Positions 41,920 through 52,902 are shown, numbered from the stretch's first letter. The stretch: DNA of 64,000 bases from Siphonodentalium dalli (GCA_032622095.1 CP136067.1:195882052-195946051), one strand, 5' to 3'. Notes: generated from the sequence alone by a model not told the origin. Numbers and translations: made by a program.

Positions 41920-42073
41920 CCCTTTCATGACTGGAGCTTTCCTGAAATGTTTCACAAACCCTGTGCCAACGCATTCTCTTATATATGCAAGGCTGCCTAT
42001 GGGAGACTCGCATATATAAGAGAATGCACTGGTACAGGATCTTTAATGCTGCACAGCTCCCATCATGAAAGGG
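41920..42073. mobile_element. piggyBac-like MITE
   Basis: 154 bp with 19-bp inverted ends CCCTTTCATGACTGGAGCT / CCCTTTCATGATGGGAGCT. Flanks are TTGA and TTAT, so the expected TTAA has decayed or the ends belong to a relative. The interior holds a 69-bp palindromic module. Confidence 0.65.
41965..42033. repeat. 69-bp palindromic module (diverged)
   Basis: Same layout as at 17372, with a changed centre (AAGGCTGCCTATGGGAGACT). The stems with TATATAAGAGAATGCA are retained. Confidence 0.85.
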
Positions 42074-42305
42074 TTATATATCAATCTCTGATTTAAAACA
42101 AGTAAACAAGCAAGTCTTATACAAATTACTCTTGGCCCAAATGGATTGCACTGTGAAAGTGAGACATTTAGTTAATTAATGATCTAATTCATGTATGGTT
42201 TTGGGTCAATAAATAAAATTGGTTGACATTATGTCAGACTTTGTATGAGAGATACCTAGCTATAGCCACATTAAATATATTAAATCCCACTCAAATAATC
42301 CTCTG

Positions 42306-42685
42306 TAGGGGCGCCGGAAGCATACAAGGGCAGGGGGGCAGAGCCTACAAAAGGGCACCTTTCCGCAAAAAATGGCATTTTCTCCGCAAACTCGGGAAAA
42401 TAACCATAAATTAATTGTGGCAAAAATCCCTATTTTAATGGTATTTGTCGGTTTTTATGGCCGTTTTGTGATAAAATTGACAACAAAATAATATTCCTTG
42501 TGAAATTGGTGGTATTTGGACCAAAAAAGTCACATTTTGCTATAAAAACACGAGATTAAACACACAAAAAGCATTTTCTGTCTCCAGAAAAAGGGCAAGT
42601 CCTGCCCCCGCTAGCCCCCCCCCCCCCACTTGGTCAAGGGCAGGGGGTCAGCTGCCCCCTTTGCCCCCCTCTTCCGGCGCCCCTG
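42306..42685. mobile_element. hAT-type MITE, 380 bp, 8-bp target duplication
   Basis: Termini TAGGGGCGCCGGAAG (one change from C) and CTTCCGGCGCCCCTG are inverted repeats of CAGGGGCGCCGGAAG. They are flanked by the direct repeat ATCCTCTG at 42298-42305 and 42686-42693. An 8-bp duplication with CAGGGG ends is typical of hAT transposons. The interior contains AAAAGGGCA and long C/G runs but no transposase. Confidence 0.9.
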
Positions 42686-42693
42686 ATCCTCTG

Positions 42694-43812
42694 GATATGA
42701 AACCAATCTCGGGGGAGTGGGTAGGGCAGTAAACCTCGATTTGATGCATAATCTACTCTGCATATGCAGTAACTGACTGAATTTAATTTAAAGACATATT
42801 TATATAAATGTTTGAACAGTTTATTTTTCAATATTACTACTGCAGAAAAAGGCATCACAAGCACAATTAATTTATTTGGACATATAAGGGCTTTACATCC
42901 GACCTTTGCTTTCGTTTTGGTGGGGTGGGAGAGTTAAAAGTGGGCTCCATCTGTCCATATCAACTTTGAAGGTCTTTATCTTGGTTATCACATCATCAGT
43001 CAGATTTTTAATGATCTTCTGCATGTTGATGAATCAATATGGGGGGAAAGAGTATTTACAAACAGCGATTTTTTTCCAGAGTTACGGCCTTTATTGAGTA
43101 ATGGGTCTTGGTGTGAAAATGGATTTTACTCTTTGTATGAATAAATCGGTCAGCAATATAATCCAAAAATTTGCTGTAATAATCGCCTTGGAACAGTCGG
43201 AATGTAGAATATTGGCAAAAGCTCATATATCCAAGATGGCCACCAAAGGTCACATGACCTCTATGGGTTGTTCGAAGTGGCTATGCATGGTTCATAACTC
43301 TGCCTACCCACCTGTAAAGATTGAACAAATGATACCTGAGATACTGCCCCGATTTATGGGCAGAATGCTTGGCACTGGGGCATCAGTCTAGTGTGATATA
43401 TGGGCAGAATGCTCGACACTGGGGCGTCAGTCTAATGCTGCGTGGCATCAAAATAGTAATGTGAAAAACTCTGCTGGGGAATGAGAATAAAGTAGTTATT
43501 TTATGTCAAAATTGGCACCATTTTTTAGCTCAACTTGAATTTCCTTGGGCACACTACAGACTGCATCCCTCCAATCATTACCAAACTTCATATGGATCTT
43601 TGAGGTGACCTCCAGATGGGAGCAATCTTTCTTTGATTTTACTCTTTGTAGGACTAAATCCTTTGGTTACACCCTACATACCACATCCCTGATCAAATCG
43701 TCACCAAACTTTGTATGGATTTTGGGTGACCACTAGATGAGAGTCATCTAAATTTTCTGACTTTCTTTTAAAAATGTGACCACCGTTAGCCATCTTTGAT
43801 TTTATTTCAAAC
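42694..43812. other. No gene supported; short local repeats
   Basis: ATGGGCAGAATGCTTGGCAC near 43356 recurs as ATGGGCAGAATGCTCGACAC near 43400, each followed by TGGGGC(A/G)TCAGTCTA. Two weak ~125 bp repeats share ACCAAACTT(C/T)(A/G)TATGGAT near 43580 and 43703. The ORFs present have no recognisable domain. Confidence 0.5.
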
Positions 43813-44545
43813 TAGCAGGGTTACCCGGCGTTGCCCAGGTTAATGTATGCTGTGGATATTTGTTGGGAATAGAGAATGCTCTTGCTTAAAGTGTTATACG
43901 TTTTCTCATAAATTGTATATTCAAATAGCATCACAAAACATGAGTATTACAGTCATGGAATATAAGTAGTGGCTCACCTTGTCAATTGTCATTCTGTTTA
44001 TCGCGATTAATCCGTTCCACCAATAATGAAGTATTTATTTATTTTCAACTGCGTATACATTAGACGTTATAATATGATACATGAACATCATAAACACATT
44101 AGTTCGATAAAAGATGATAATTGGGTTTTACATATTGAGATGTATCAAGCAATCTAGTGGGTTGGACTAAGATCTCGAGGACACCTGGCTATCATATCTC
44201 CATGAAGATACAGATGTTTCAAAGAAATTTCCAGGTGCTCCTCTGTTCACGGTGCTATATATTGGCTAAATATTTTTAGTTTAAACAAAATGTTGCTGCG
44301 CACATATATCAGCTACATGTGCCAGGCACAGAGCGATATTTTGAGTTGTTTATGTCAGTCGATGAGTCTGTTCTAAAACCCTTGTCAGATGTCAGTATTG
44401 GTAGGATCCTGAAAAGTCTTGTGCTACTAACTGCATTTTCTTGTATATCAGAAGAAACTATATTTGACTGCACATTGCGACCACTATTTTTGAACAGGCC
44501 TTCCATATCTCTTGACAAATTGTAACTTTTTGTGGAAACTGTATT

Positions 44546-44945
44546 GAATGGAACAGACTAAATTTTGTTATTATATATATGCAATCCTCTGACGGTTCGA
44601 GGTCTCTCAGTTTGCACGAATATATGTATCTCTTCAATAGAATGATAAATATACGTTTAATGCTTCTTCTAGTTATCTCTTATTGCTAGCTCATTGTGTG
44701 AATGCCTTGATTGCCATTCCCATATAAATATGACTGTTAAGAAGTTGAATGGAACAGACTAAATTTTGTTATTATATATATGCAATCCTCTGACGGTTCG
44801 AGGTCTCTCAGTTTGCACGAATATATGTATCTCTTCAATAGAATGATAAATATACGTTTAATGCTTCTTCTAGTTATCTCTTATTGCTAGCTCATTGTGT
44901 GAATGCCTTGATTGCCATTCCCATATAAATATGACTGTTAAGAAG
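44546..44945. repeat. Tandem duplication, 2 x 201 bp
   Basis: GAATGGAACAGACTAAATTT at 44546 recurs at 44747, and the units appear identical to GACTGTTAAGAAG. The duplication lies in the left-end region of copy d, and copy a has this region once. Confidence 0.93.
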
Positions 44946-45417
44946 ATATAATTGTTCAAGTGACTTATTTGGGTCACCATATGTCGGGATTGTGAAATGT
45001 GAACGCCCAACTACTAAAAATGATATGGAGATGGCCTGGGTGACTATATAACTTATATGTGGATATCGGCGAATAGCAATCTTATCAATGATAGTGCATA
45101 TCCGCTCGTCATCCGTGACGCAAACGACACCAAATGTGATTTAATTCATGGTATATCATTAGAGAAAAACGTGTATGAATTTGGTGGAATTTGGTTTATT
45201 AAATCAATTGTTGATGCAACGCTGACTCGAACAACGCCATATTGCGAAGGCGATTATGTATTCATTTGGTGGAAATCAGCGACAAAACTATTTCACCATA
45301 TTTTTAAAATTTTTAAATGTTAACCCGCACCATTATCTTCCTTGTAAAAAGTTACCCCTCTTAGAATGCCTTGGTGCCATCTCGATTGTACCGCGTGAAG
45401 TTATATATAGAACGCAC

Positions 45418-45446
45418 ACAGACAGACAAAAAGACAGACAGACAGC
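45418..45446. repeat. Inner (ACAG)n microsatellite
   Basis: ACAGACAGAC, an interrupting AAAAAG, then ACAGACAGACAG. It marks the inner boundary between two core-repeat blocks. The homologous place in copy a is degenerate at about 10640, beside the foldback insertion. Confidence 0.85.
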
Positions 45447-45793
45447 ACGATTTTATTTCTTGTATCATTTGAGAAGAACGTGTCTGAATTTGATGGAATT
45501 TGGTACTAAAAATATTTTGTATCAGTTTTGGTGACCCTCCCGTCCCTATTTCGGACTCAAGCTGCACACACTAAGACTCATTAGAGATTAGAGATGCATA
45601 TATATGAAATTGGTGAAAATTGGCGAGTATACAAATTCGTATCAAATTTAAGGTCCCCATATCTCTCACCCATAGGGCACCAATTTGGTGTATCTAAACC
45701 ACACGATAAGATTCCTCGTATCACGGAGAAGAATATGTATCAATCTGGTGGAAATCGGCACTAAACATATAGACATAATTTGTTGTGTCCCTC

Positions 45794-47125
45794 TCATCTC
45801 TATACACCACTGACTCGAATGGCCCAGTTGTGACATCCTTAAACCACACGATTACACTCCTGATATCATGGAGATGATTGTTTATAAGTTTGGTGATAAT
45901 CGGCGACTAAACAATTTTTGTTATCAAATTTGGTGCCAATCCCTCCCCTCTCCATCTCTCACCCAAACAGCACCACTATGGCGTCTTTAAATCACGATTA
46001 GATTCCTCGTATTATGGATAAGAACGTGTATTAATTTGGTGGAAATTGGCGCTAAAAATATTGTGCATCAATTTTGGTGCCCCTGTCCCTTTCAATGCAA
46101 CCCTGACTCGAATGAGGCCATATTTGACAGATAAAAAAGCCACACCATTAGACTCCTCATGCCATGGGGATGATTTTGTATAAGTGTGGTGGCAATCGGC
46201 GACTTATTATCAAATTTAGTGCCCACCCCCTCCCAATCTATCATCCAAAAACAACAATTTAGCGTTGTTAAATCGCACAATTAGATTCCTTGTATCATGA
46301 AGAAGAATATACATCAATTTGGTGGAAATCGGCGCAAAAATTAGTTTTATCAATTTTGGTGCCCCTCTTCCCTTCCGTTCATCCCTGACTCAAACGACGC
46401 CACTTTTGACATATTTAAACCACACCGTTGGATTCTTCATATCATGGGGATGATTATATGTATCTATATACACCACTGACTCGAATGGCCCCACTTGTGA
46501 CATCCTTAAACCACACGATTACACTCCTGATATCATGGAGATGATTGTTTATAAGTTTGGTGATAATCGGCGACTAAACAATTTGTTTATCAAATTTGGT
46601 GCCAATCCCTCCCCTCTCCATCTCTCACCCAAACAGCACCACTATGGCGTCTTTAAATCACGATTAGATTCCTCGTATCATGGATAAGAACGTGTATCAA
46701 TTTGGTGGAAATTGGCGCTAAAAAAATTGTGCATCAATTTTGGTGCCCCTGTCCCTTTCAATGCAACACTGACTCGAATGAGGCCACATTTGACAGATAA
46801 AAGCCACGCCATTAGACTCCTCATACCATGGGGATGATTTTGTATAAGTGTGGTGGCAATCGGCGACTTATTATCAAATTTAGTGCCCACCCCCTCCAAA
46901 TCTCTCATCCAAAAACAACAATTTGGCGTTGTTAAATCGCACAATTAGATTCCTTGTATCACGAAGAAGAATATACATCAATTTGGTGGAAATCGGCGCT
47001 AAAATTAGTTTTCAATATTGGTGCCCCTCTCCCCTTCCGTTCATCCCTGACTCAAACGACGCCACTTTTGACATATTTAAACCACACCGTTGGATTCTTC
47101 ATATCATGGGGGATGATTATATGTA
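45794..47125. repeat. Higher-order duplication of core repeats, 2 x ~666 bp
   Basis: TATACACCACTGACTCGAAT at 45801 recurs at 46467, and the following four to five core repeats match in order with a few percent divergence. A crossover between core repeats has amplified a ~666 bp block within copy d. Confidence 0.88.
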
Positions 47126-47436
47126 AGTTTCGTGGCAATCGGCGACAAAAAAAAAATCTGCCCCCCCCCCCTTCCGGGCATCCCTGACGCGAACGGCGCG
47201 ACTTTTGCCATATTTAAACCACGCCATTAGATTCCACATATTATGGGGATGATTATATATAAGTTTGGTGGCAATCGGCGACAAATTTTTGTTCTGCCGC
47301 TCCCCCTTTTCTGCCCCTGACAACAACGCCGTCACTTTAGAAAATTCTAACCCCGACCATTATCTTTCTCGTAAAAAGCTACTCCTAGTAGACCCCTTTG
47401 GCATCATCTAGATGGTCCCCTGTGAATTTCTATAGA

Positions 47437-47438
47437 AC

Positions 47439-47476
<38 letters not shown>
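47437..47476. repeat. (ACAG)n microsatellite, ~10 units
   Basis: Nearly pure tetranucleotide run at the distal end of copy d. Reverse-complemented, it corresponds to the CTGTCTGTC next to arrays 1, 2 and 3. Confidence 0.95.
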
Positions 47477-47477
<1 letters not shown>

Positions 47478-47505
47478 TTCGCAAATATAGATATAGATAT
47501 AGATC

Positions 47506-48974
47506 TCTTCATGTTGACATCTAGTATTTCTTTCTTCAACTTTCCTAATCGCCACATTTACTGTAACACATGAAATTATCCCCTCTCCATGGTTCCTGCA
47601 CCAGTGTTCAAATTCAAGGGTATTCCATGCAGGATTCAAGTATGCACCCGCTAGAAATTCAAGGGTATTCCAGGAGTACTGTCGGCCGATACATAGACTA
47701 ATGAATTAGCAAGTGCATACATGTTACGTATTAGTATTTCATGAGATTGATGAGTGTTAAGTTCTTCACACCTTTGGAGCATGGTATACTAAATATATTG
47801 AAAACAAAATTTTTTTAGAATGGGGAAACTAAGGCATGTTACCCTATATTGGCAACATCTATTGGTTTTATGCCGAGTTGACATTGAGCCTGGTTCCACA
47901 GGGGGGGGGGGGGGGTGGAAAAATGGAAAAAAAGTTTTTTCCGGGCACTTATGCCGGGGTGGGTGGGTGGTTGATTAGGACCAACAAACAATTTTTTCCG
48001 CAACTAAAATTTATTTTTCCTGCAAGTCTTTTTGACTGTTTTTGCAATGAGTTTGGCTTAAAACACATCTATATGTCAATATTAACATAAATGACAAATT
48101 TCATGATGATCAGACAAACAGTATAGCCTGTAGCCCACTGTGAAGGATATGCTCCTCGAATTCTCATTCCGCCCGAGCAAAATTCCAATTCCGAGCGGTA
48201 TATGATCCGATACCGTGAACGTTTTGCTTGATTTTCCACGACCATGTTTACTAATTTATGTATATCGAGGGAGCAATCAACTAATGAGATGATACATTTA
48301 AATGATAGGACTTGTTTCTGGGGTATTTTACTCTTTACTTACTTATTCTTTAGTCCCATATCTAGCACGCTGAACCAAATTACAAGGGTTTGCTCACTCA
48401 AATCCACACGAGAAGAAAAGTATTGTGTACAAATGTGAATTTCGAAGCGAAAGAGATGTTTTGTAGAACAAATTGCTTATGTGTATCCGCAAACAATCCA
48501 TCGTTACTTTAAAAATACAGTTGATCAAACTACGCTATTTTAACTTGACATAATGCCTTCAAAGTAACACTACCATAAGTTCCGATTCTGTTTTCGGAGT
48601 GTTCCGATTCACGACACGCACATTTTCAGTGTTCCGATTCCTGACATGGATAAATGTTTACCGTAATCCAGTTAATTGCTTCATTTTGCTGGCTTCACGA
48701 CCGTTCTACGTGACGGTAAATTGTCCTATAATGATTGACTAAGTACAACAAATCAGTATCTTATACTACAACAGATCTTCAATGTCAATGGTGTTGATTT
48801 TGATGCGATGTTTTTATATTTTCCTATAATATCTTGAGGTACTTTATTAAATACACCAAACATACATGTACATGGGAATCCAAATTGACATTTAATAAAT
48901 AATTGAGCTTAAAGGTGCCCAATCCGATTCGATGGTCCCCATATTATCAGATTCCCAAAACAACAATGGTTTTT
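47506..48974. other. No gene supported
   Basis: Contains a G run near 47900-47916, a GGGGTGGGTGGGTGG stretch near 47956, and a ~70 bp segment (48128-48199) that is present in inverted orientation at 58596-58672. No convincing coding sequence. Confidence 0.5.
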
Positions 48975-49850
48975 ATACGCCCTTTTTGAAAAAAGGTCGT
49001 ATTATGTTATCAGTCTGTCCGTCCGTCCGTCCGTCCGTCTGTCTGTCTGTCCGTCCGTTAACATTTTTGGTTTCCGATCGATAACTCCAGTTTGGATTAT
49101 TTGATCCGAACCAAAGTTGGTATGTGTATTTCCCAGCTAAAGATACAGGCCAAGTTCGGATATGGGTTATGTCCAATTATTTTTACATGAATTACGGCCC
49201 TTTTTCGACTTAGAATTTTACCGTCTGTTAACATTTTTGGTTTCCGACCGATAACTCCAGTTTGGATTATTTGATCCGAACCAAAGTTGGTATGTGTATT
49301 TCTCAGCTAAAGATACAGACCAAGTTCGAATATGGGTTCCGTCCAATTATTTTTACATGAGTTACGGCCCTTTTTCGACTTAGAATTTGACTGTCTGTTA
49401 ATATTTTTGGTTTCCGACTGATAACTCCAGTTTGGATTATGTTATCTGAACCAAAGTTGGTATGTGTATTTCCCAGCTAAAGATACAGGCCAAGTTCGAA
49501 TATGGGTTCCGTCCAATTATTTTTACATGAGTTACGGCCCTTTTTCAACTTAGAATTTGACCAATTTCATAACATTTTGGTTTCCGACTGATAACTCCAG
49601 TTTTTATTATTTGAGCTGAACCAAAGCTGGTATGTGTATTTCCCAGCTAAAACTACACGCCAAGTTTGAATATAGTTCTGTCTAATTATTTTTACATGAG
49701 TTATGGCCATTTTTCGACTTAGAATTTGACCACATTTTGGCATTGAAATTAGGGGTATATCAGATTTTCTTTAAATGTAAGCTCAAATTATTATCTTATT
49801 TTGCGATAGTACAATTCGAAATGGCTAAAGGGCGTATTTTGCCACGCCCT
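48975..49850. mobile_element. Second microsatellite/core-repeat element
   Basis: Left end is a hairpin (ATACGCCCTTTTTGAAAAAA, then GGTCGTAT). It is followed by a (GTCC)n/(GTCT)n tract at 49013-49056 and four tandem ~170 bp cores that start with AACATTTTTGGTTTCCGA (49060, 49230, 49400, ~49571). The right end is another hairpin AGGGCGTATTTTGCCACGCCCT-like stem at 49829-49850. The outermost ATACGCCCTTT and AAAGGGCGTAT are mutual inverted repeats. The order hairpin-microsatellite-cores-hairpin parallels the Helentron/pearl-like element but with unrelated sequence. Non-coding. Confidence 0.8.
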
Positions 49851-50872
49851 AGCGATGCTCTTGATTTTAAATGCTGCTCCAGTTATCAGAATCGATTAAT
49901 TGGCCAAAAATAATGCAAACCAGTCAACTACAGTACAAAATTGCACAAAACCTGTTATTTATCAACATTTTGTTCAATGAAATTTTGCAGGTTTGTCTAT
50001 TATTTCACACAAAAAGCCACTTGATTTCAGAGTTATACACCTTCATCCGCAATTTGGTCCGAGACCGTCTTCTCGTCGACCTTTTTACTGGGCCACTACA
50101 AATGACGGTGGTGAAAAATAATAGATTCCAAAAATAACTCTGAACTTTGATGAGTGGGTTCCTCGATTTGTATCAAATATTTGACCACCGAAGCCAAGGA
50201 AATAGTAATTTACGATCGTTAATTCGGATTATGCATCTTTAAGCGCAATAAGGAATCTCTAATTGCACTTAAGCGCAATAAGGAATATATCATTGCGTTT
50301 AAGCGGAATAACGAATATTCTTATTGCGCTTAACTGCGCAATTAGTGATTCCTTATTGTGCTTAAGTTTAATTCCTTATTGTACTTAAGCTTAATTATTT
50401 ATTAAATGACATTTTGGCTTCCAATACATGTACATTATATGCTCAAAATAATGTGCGCATGTAACATTAGACAGTAGAGGTACTATACTACTTTAATCAA
50501 CAAGATTTTAGTAACTCTGTCGGGAATATGTCGGGGTTACTTGTTTTTCGTATTAGCCTTCATTGCGTTGCTATCGATGACGTAAATCATCTATACTTTT
50601 AAGATGGCGATTGACCCATATTGATCTCTGATGGGAATGTACGTTACATAGCGATATCGAGCTTCGGGTAGGGTTTTATCCATGAGCAAGAGACGAGTCA
50701 TTCAGTTGGCGATCAGCTGATTCGTTTTCGTCTAGAATTAATTTGTCAAAACTGTCGCCTGACAGCAATAATTGTAAATCGAAATCACGAAACCGCATAT
50801 AATAAAAAGGAAACCTACGGCTTTTGACTGAACACATTATATCAAGCCGCTCGTGGAAAATCGGTATTTGCT
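49851..50872. other. No gene supported; flank of the Polinton-like element
   Basis: Apart from the palindromic cluster at 50238-50393 nothing is recognisable. The last 60 bases include GGCTTTTGACTGAA, whose inverted copy lies just outside the other end of the Polinton-like element (58015-58028). The empty target site was therefore itself a small inverted repeat. Confidence 0.5.
50238..50393. repeat. Cluster of inverted AAGCGCAATAAGGAAT repeats
   Basis: Three copies of TTAAGCGCAATAAGGAAT-like sequence on the left (50239, 50270, 50300) face three reverse-complement copies (ATTCCTTATTG(C/T)(G/A)CTTAA) on the right, forming a ~155 bp imperfect palindrome. Confidence 0.8.
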
Positions 50873-50878
50873 TGTACC
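50873..50878. repeat. Target-site duplication TGTACC (left)
   Basis: Identical hexamer at 57987-57992 on the other side of the 7.1 kb palindrome. Six bases is the Polinton/Maverick duplication length. Confidence 0.85.
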
Positions 50879-50965
50879 AGTAGTATGGGGGTCTCGTTCG
50901 CCTCACATCTAAAAATAGATTTTTTGGGGTTAAAATTGTTTGTACTAAAATATTCCCAAAAAATA
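50879..50965 (+). repeat. Left terminal inverted repeat
   Basis: Matches 57901-57986 in inverted orientation (AGTAGTATGG through TAGTACAAACAATTTTAACC on the complementary side). On the right an extra ~475 bp separates it from the next shared segment. Confidence 0.9.
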
Positions 50966-51056
50966 TATTTCAAAACCCAATTTTTTTCCCAATGTGTATG
51001 GACTGGTCCGAGTCGCTGTAATTTTGGACATTGACACTATAGGTATGAATGCATAC

Positions 51057-51190
51057 TTAAAAAATTTCAAAAACTTTCAAAAACTTTCAAAAATTTCAAA
51101 AATTTCAAAAATTTTAAAAACTTCAAAAATTTCAAAAACTTCAAAAATTTCAAAAATTTCAAAAAAATTCATAAACTTAAAAAATTTCAA
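51057..51190. repeat. Subterminal AAATTTCAAAA short tandem repeats (left arm)
   Basis: About 13 imperfect 9-11 bp units. The inverted counterpart is at 57191-57341 with a different unit count. In-frame translations into F/K/N/S-rich peptides are meaningless. Confidence 0.9.
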
Positions 51191-51279
51191 TATAATGGTG
51201 GACAATACACTCACGATGTGACAACATATACAGACATAGGCATAGTGTTATACAGTCTTCTATGTACCAATGCTATGAC

Positions 51280-51480
51280 ATAATTAAAGGGGGATAATGC
51301 ACGCATGGTGTGGAATGTTAAAGTGACACGATGTAAGGGACGTTATGTAATATTGGTGTGTGAATATTAAAGAAGCACAATGCGCTCTAAAGGGACACAC
51401 GGCACTCATTTTGAATGAATGTTAAAGAAACACAATACACACGCAGTGGGTGAAAGTTAAAATGACACAGAACAATATTT
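51280..51480. repeat. Subterminal GTTAAAG..ACAC direct repeats (left arm)
   Basis: GAATGTTAAAGTGACACGAT (51326) recurs in diverged form at about 51379 (GAATATTAAAGAAGCACAAT), 51419 and 51447 and more weakly at 51281, so spacing is 30-60 bp. The set is conserved in the other arm at about 56885-57110. Repeated subterminal words in transposon ends are often protein-binding sites; that role here is inference. Confidence 0.55.
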
Positions 51481-51604
51481 AAACTTCAAATTTTAGGGCT
51501 CTTAATGTACCATTTATGTATCGTTTCTCGCTCTACAATCTCCCCTCCCACTTATAGATATATAACGAAGACGAGAATAACATGTTGATGAAGTTTATTG
51601 AAAT

Positions 51605-52180
51605 TTAATCATTGTCTGAATCTTCGACCGTTAGAGTTATTTCTAAGAGTTTCTTGAATTTTCTCATCGCTTCATCTGCAGCCCATTCATTATTATATCC
51701 GTGTTTGGTCAGTTTGACCATTTTCTTCATGATCATGTTATGTATGGGTGATGTTTTCAATCGATACTGGTATTCTATTAATCGTCTATAACTTTTGAGA
51801 AAGAGAGCAAACTCTGTGTCGATGGTAGCCTCTTTTCCCGACATGCTCTCATCTCCCGACATGCTCTCTTCTCCTTTCGCATCATTGGTGATGCGTTTCA
51901 TCATACTTTTGAATGTGTCCATCTCATTGACACATCGCGCAGCTTTCTTAAGACCGAATACCGTTCTACTACCGACGACATTATCAACTTCTGAATCTGA
52001 CGAAGCGGTTCTAGATTCAGTTGAAGATGAACGGGGAACGATATCAGATTCTAGGTCATCGGCATCTTCTCCGAAGAAATCTGTTTTTGTCTCGGACATA
52101 ACTCCGTGTTTAATCTGTTTATGTCTTTGTAGATTGTAGTTCGTCGATAAAATATTTCCGCATAAATGACACCTGTGCAT
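51605..52180 (-). CDS. C2H2 zinc-finger protein of Polinton-like element (191 aa)
   Basis: Intronless ORF with a classic zinc finger at the N-terminus: Cys4-x2-Cys7-x12-His20-x4-His25. An acidic, Ser/Asp-rich stretch (about residues 34-66) follows, then a region with ESMSG twice, a basic helical-looking C-terminal third (about 125-180, rich in Lys, Met and Tyr) and an acidic tail. The finger suggests DNA or RNA binding; the specific role is unknown. AATAAA (minus strand, 51594-51599) lies six bases after the stop, and TATAAG (52210-52215) lies ~30 bases before the ATG. It is the outermost gene of the left arm and is read toward the element tip. The right arm keeps only its 3' end (56671-56776), and two shortened C-terminal copies flank the centre (54264-54413, 54496-54655). 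I do not recognise a named family beyond C2H2. Confidence 0.7.
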   Translation of the reverse strand: MHRCHLCGNILSTNYNLQRHKQIKHGVMSETKTDFFGEDADDLESDIVPRSSSTESRTASSDSEVDNVVGSRTVFGLKKAARCVNEMDTFKSMMKRITNDAKGEESMSGDESMSGKEATIDTEFALFLKSYRRLIEYQYRLKTSPIHNMIMKKMVKLTKHGYNNEWAADEAMRKFKKLLEITLTVEDSDND

Positions 52181-52366
52181 TATCGCGAATTATTGGAAGA
52201 ACGATCACTCTTATAAGTAGCGATAAAAAGAGAATATGGTGTGGCATACAACCGTCGCGTTAAGAGTACGTTCGTCCCGGGTCTAGGGTATAGATCTTTG
52301 ACCGCCGGTGATTCAATTAATGCCAATTTATCAGTATGGTACTCTATGTATTCATTCATGATTTGG

Positions 52367-52690
52367 CTAATCGTATGACACTTTTCTTTTCATTTTCTTC
52401 TTATTATTAGACAAACCTCCAGCTAACACTCTCTTGTTGGTTTGTTTGGACGCTTTACGTGTGTTTGTCAACTTATTTGCTGCAACTTCGGCCTTAGCCA
52501 TTTCAATCGCTTGAGCGATGGGCGTCACTACGTTAATATGTGGTTTTAGAACGTCTTCTTCACTATCACTATTTTTAGTTCTGTCAATAAAGTATCGACC
52601 CTTATTATCTGGCGTTAACTTCCCATCAAGCATGTCTCTGAAATGTTTTCTCCACGTTTCAATATCTGCTGAAATATACGGGATCGACAT
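52367..52690 (-). CDS. Small basic protein of Polinton-like element (107 aa)
   Basis: Intronless. The N-terminus begins MSIPYISADIETW, followed by an HF pair at residues 16-17 and an L-x-G-K turn near 21-24; then an acidic Ser/Glu/Asp middle (about 40-48) and a strongly basic tail (about 79-105) ending in a KKKMKRK-type nuclear-localisation-like cluster. Short basic proteins of this layout are encoded by Polintons and related adintovirus/adenovirus-type viruses as core or minor virion proteins. I infer such a DNA-binding or core role but have no match to prove it. A TATAAG box (minus strand, 52757-52762) lies ~67 bases upstream. The translation is identical to the copy in the other arm (56238-56561), although neighbouring genes have decayed there. 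That could reflect recency, gene conversion or selection. Confidence 0.7.
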   Translation of the reverse strand: MSIPYISADIETWRKHFRDMLDGKLTPDNKGRYFIDRTKNSDSEEDVLKPHINVVTPIAQAIEMAKAEVAANKLTNTRKASKQTNKRVLAGGLSNNKKKMKRKVSYD

Positions 52691-52756
52691 GTTTCTTCAA
52701 ATGTAGTGTACAAGTCACTCTTTTTTCTGCATTTTATTTTAGAAAGTTTATCGCCT

Positions 52757-52762
52757 CTTATA
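52757..52762 (-). promoter_or_regulatory. TATA-like box before the basic-protein gene
   Basis: TTTTTATAAG on the minus strand, about 67 bases before the start codon. Conserved in the right arm near 56164-56171. Confidence 0.4.
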
Positions 52763-52902
52763 AAAATCGATTATCTGGATATTTATTAATCGAATCGTCG
52801 CTAGTCAGGTACAGATAATAATTATCCATATGACTATAGTTTCTAAAAGTAAAACAATTCAAAGAGAATCATTATTCTTCTTCTCTTATAGTTTTATTGA
52901 TA

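Larger units (their letters stand above)
43813..47505 (+). mobile_element. Helentron/pearl-like element, copy d (near complete)
   Basis: Begins ACTAGCAGGGTTACCCGG, followed by ~1.1 kb homologous in inverted orientation to 11200-12314, then core repeats, an (ACAG)n-type microsatellite at 45418-45446, about 13 further core repeats of ~147 bp (consensus words GATTCCTCGTATCATGG, TTTGGTGGAAATCGGCG), and a long (ACAG)n at 47437-47476. The end is ATTCGCAAATATAGATATAG. That last stretch has only three hexamer repeats where copies a and c carry the 21-bp minisatellite. No protein-coding gene. It is a non-autonomous element by architecture, and family placement rests on resemblance to pearl/HINE elements. 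Confidence 0.78.

Noticed and set aside
44590-44620. GGTTCGAGG as a possible tRNA-type B box (SINE)
   Set aside because: No A box at the proper distance and no cloverleaf could be folded around it.
45057-47335. Series of short ORFs (some with similar MCDLTTLNCCFW starts)
   Set aside because: Similarity reflects the ~147-bp core repeats of a non-coding element. Frames are not conserved along the array.
51795-52139. 114-aa ORF antisense to the C2H2 gene
   Set aside because: Shadow of the real gene on the opposite strand. It has no domain, and the zinc finger and poly(A) signal support the minus strand.
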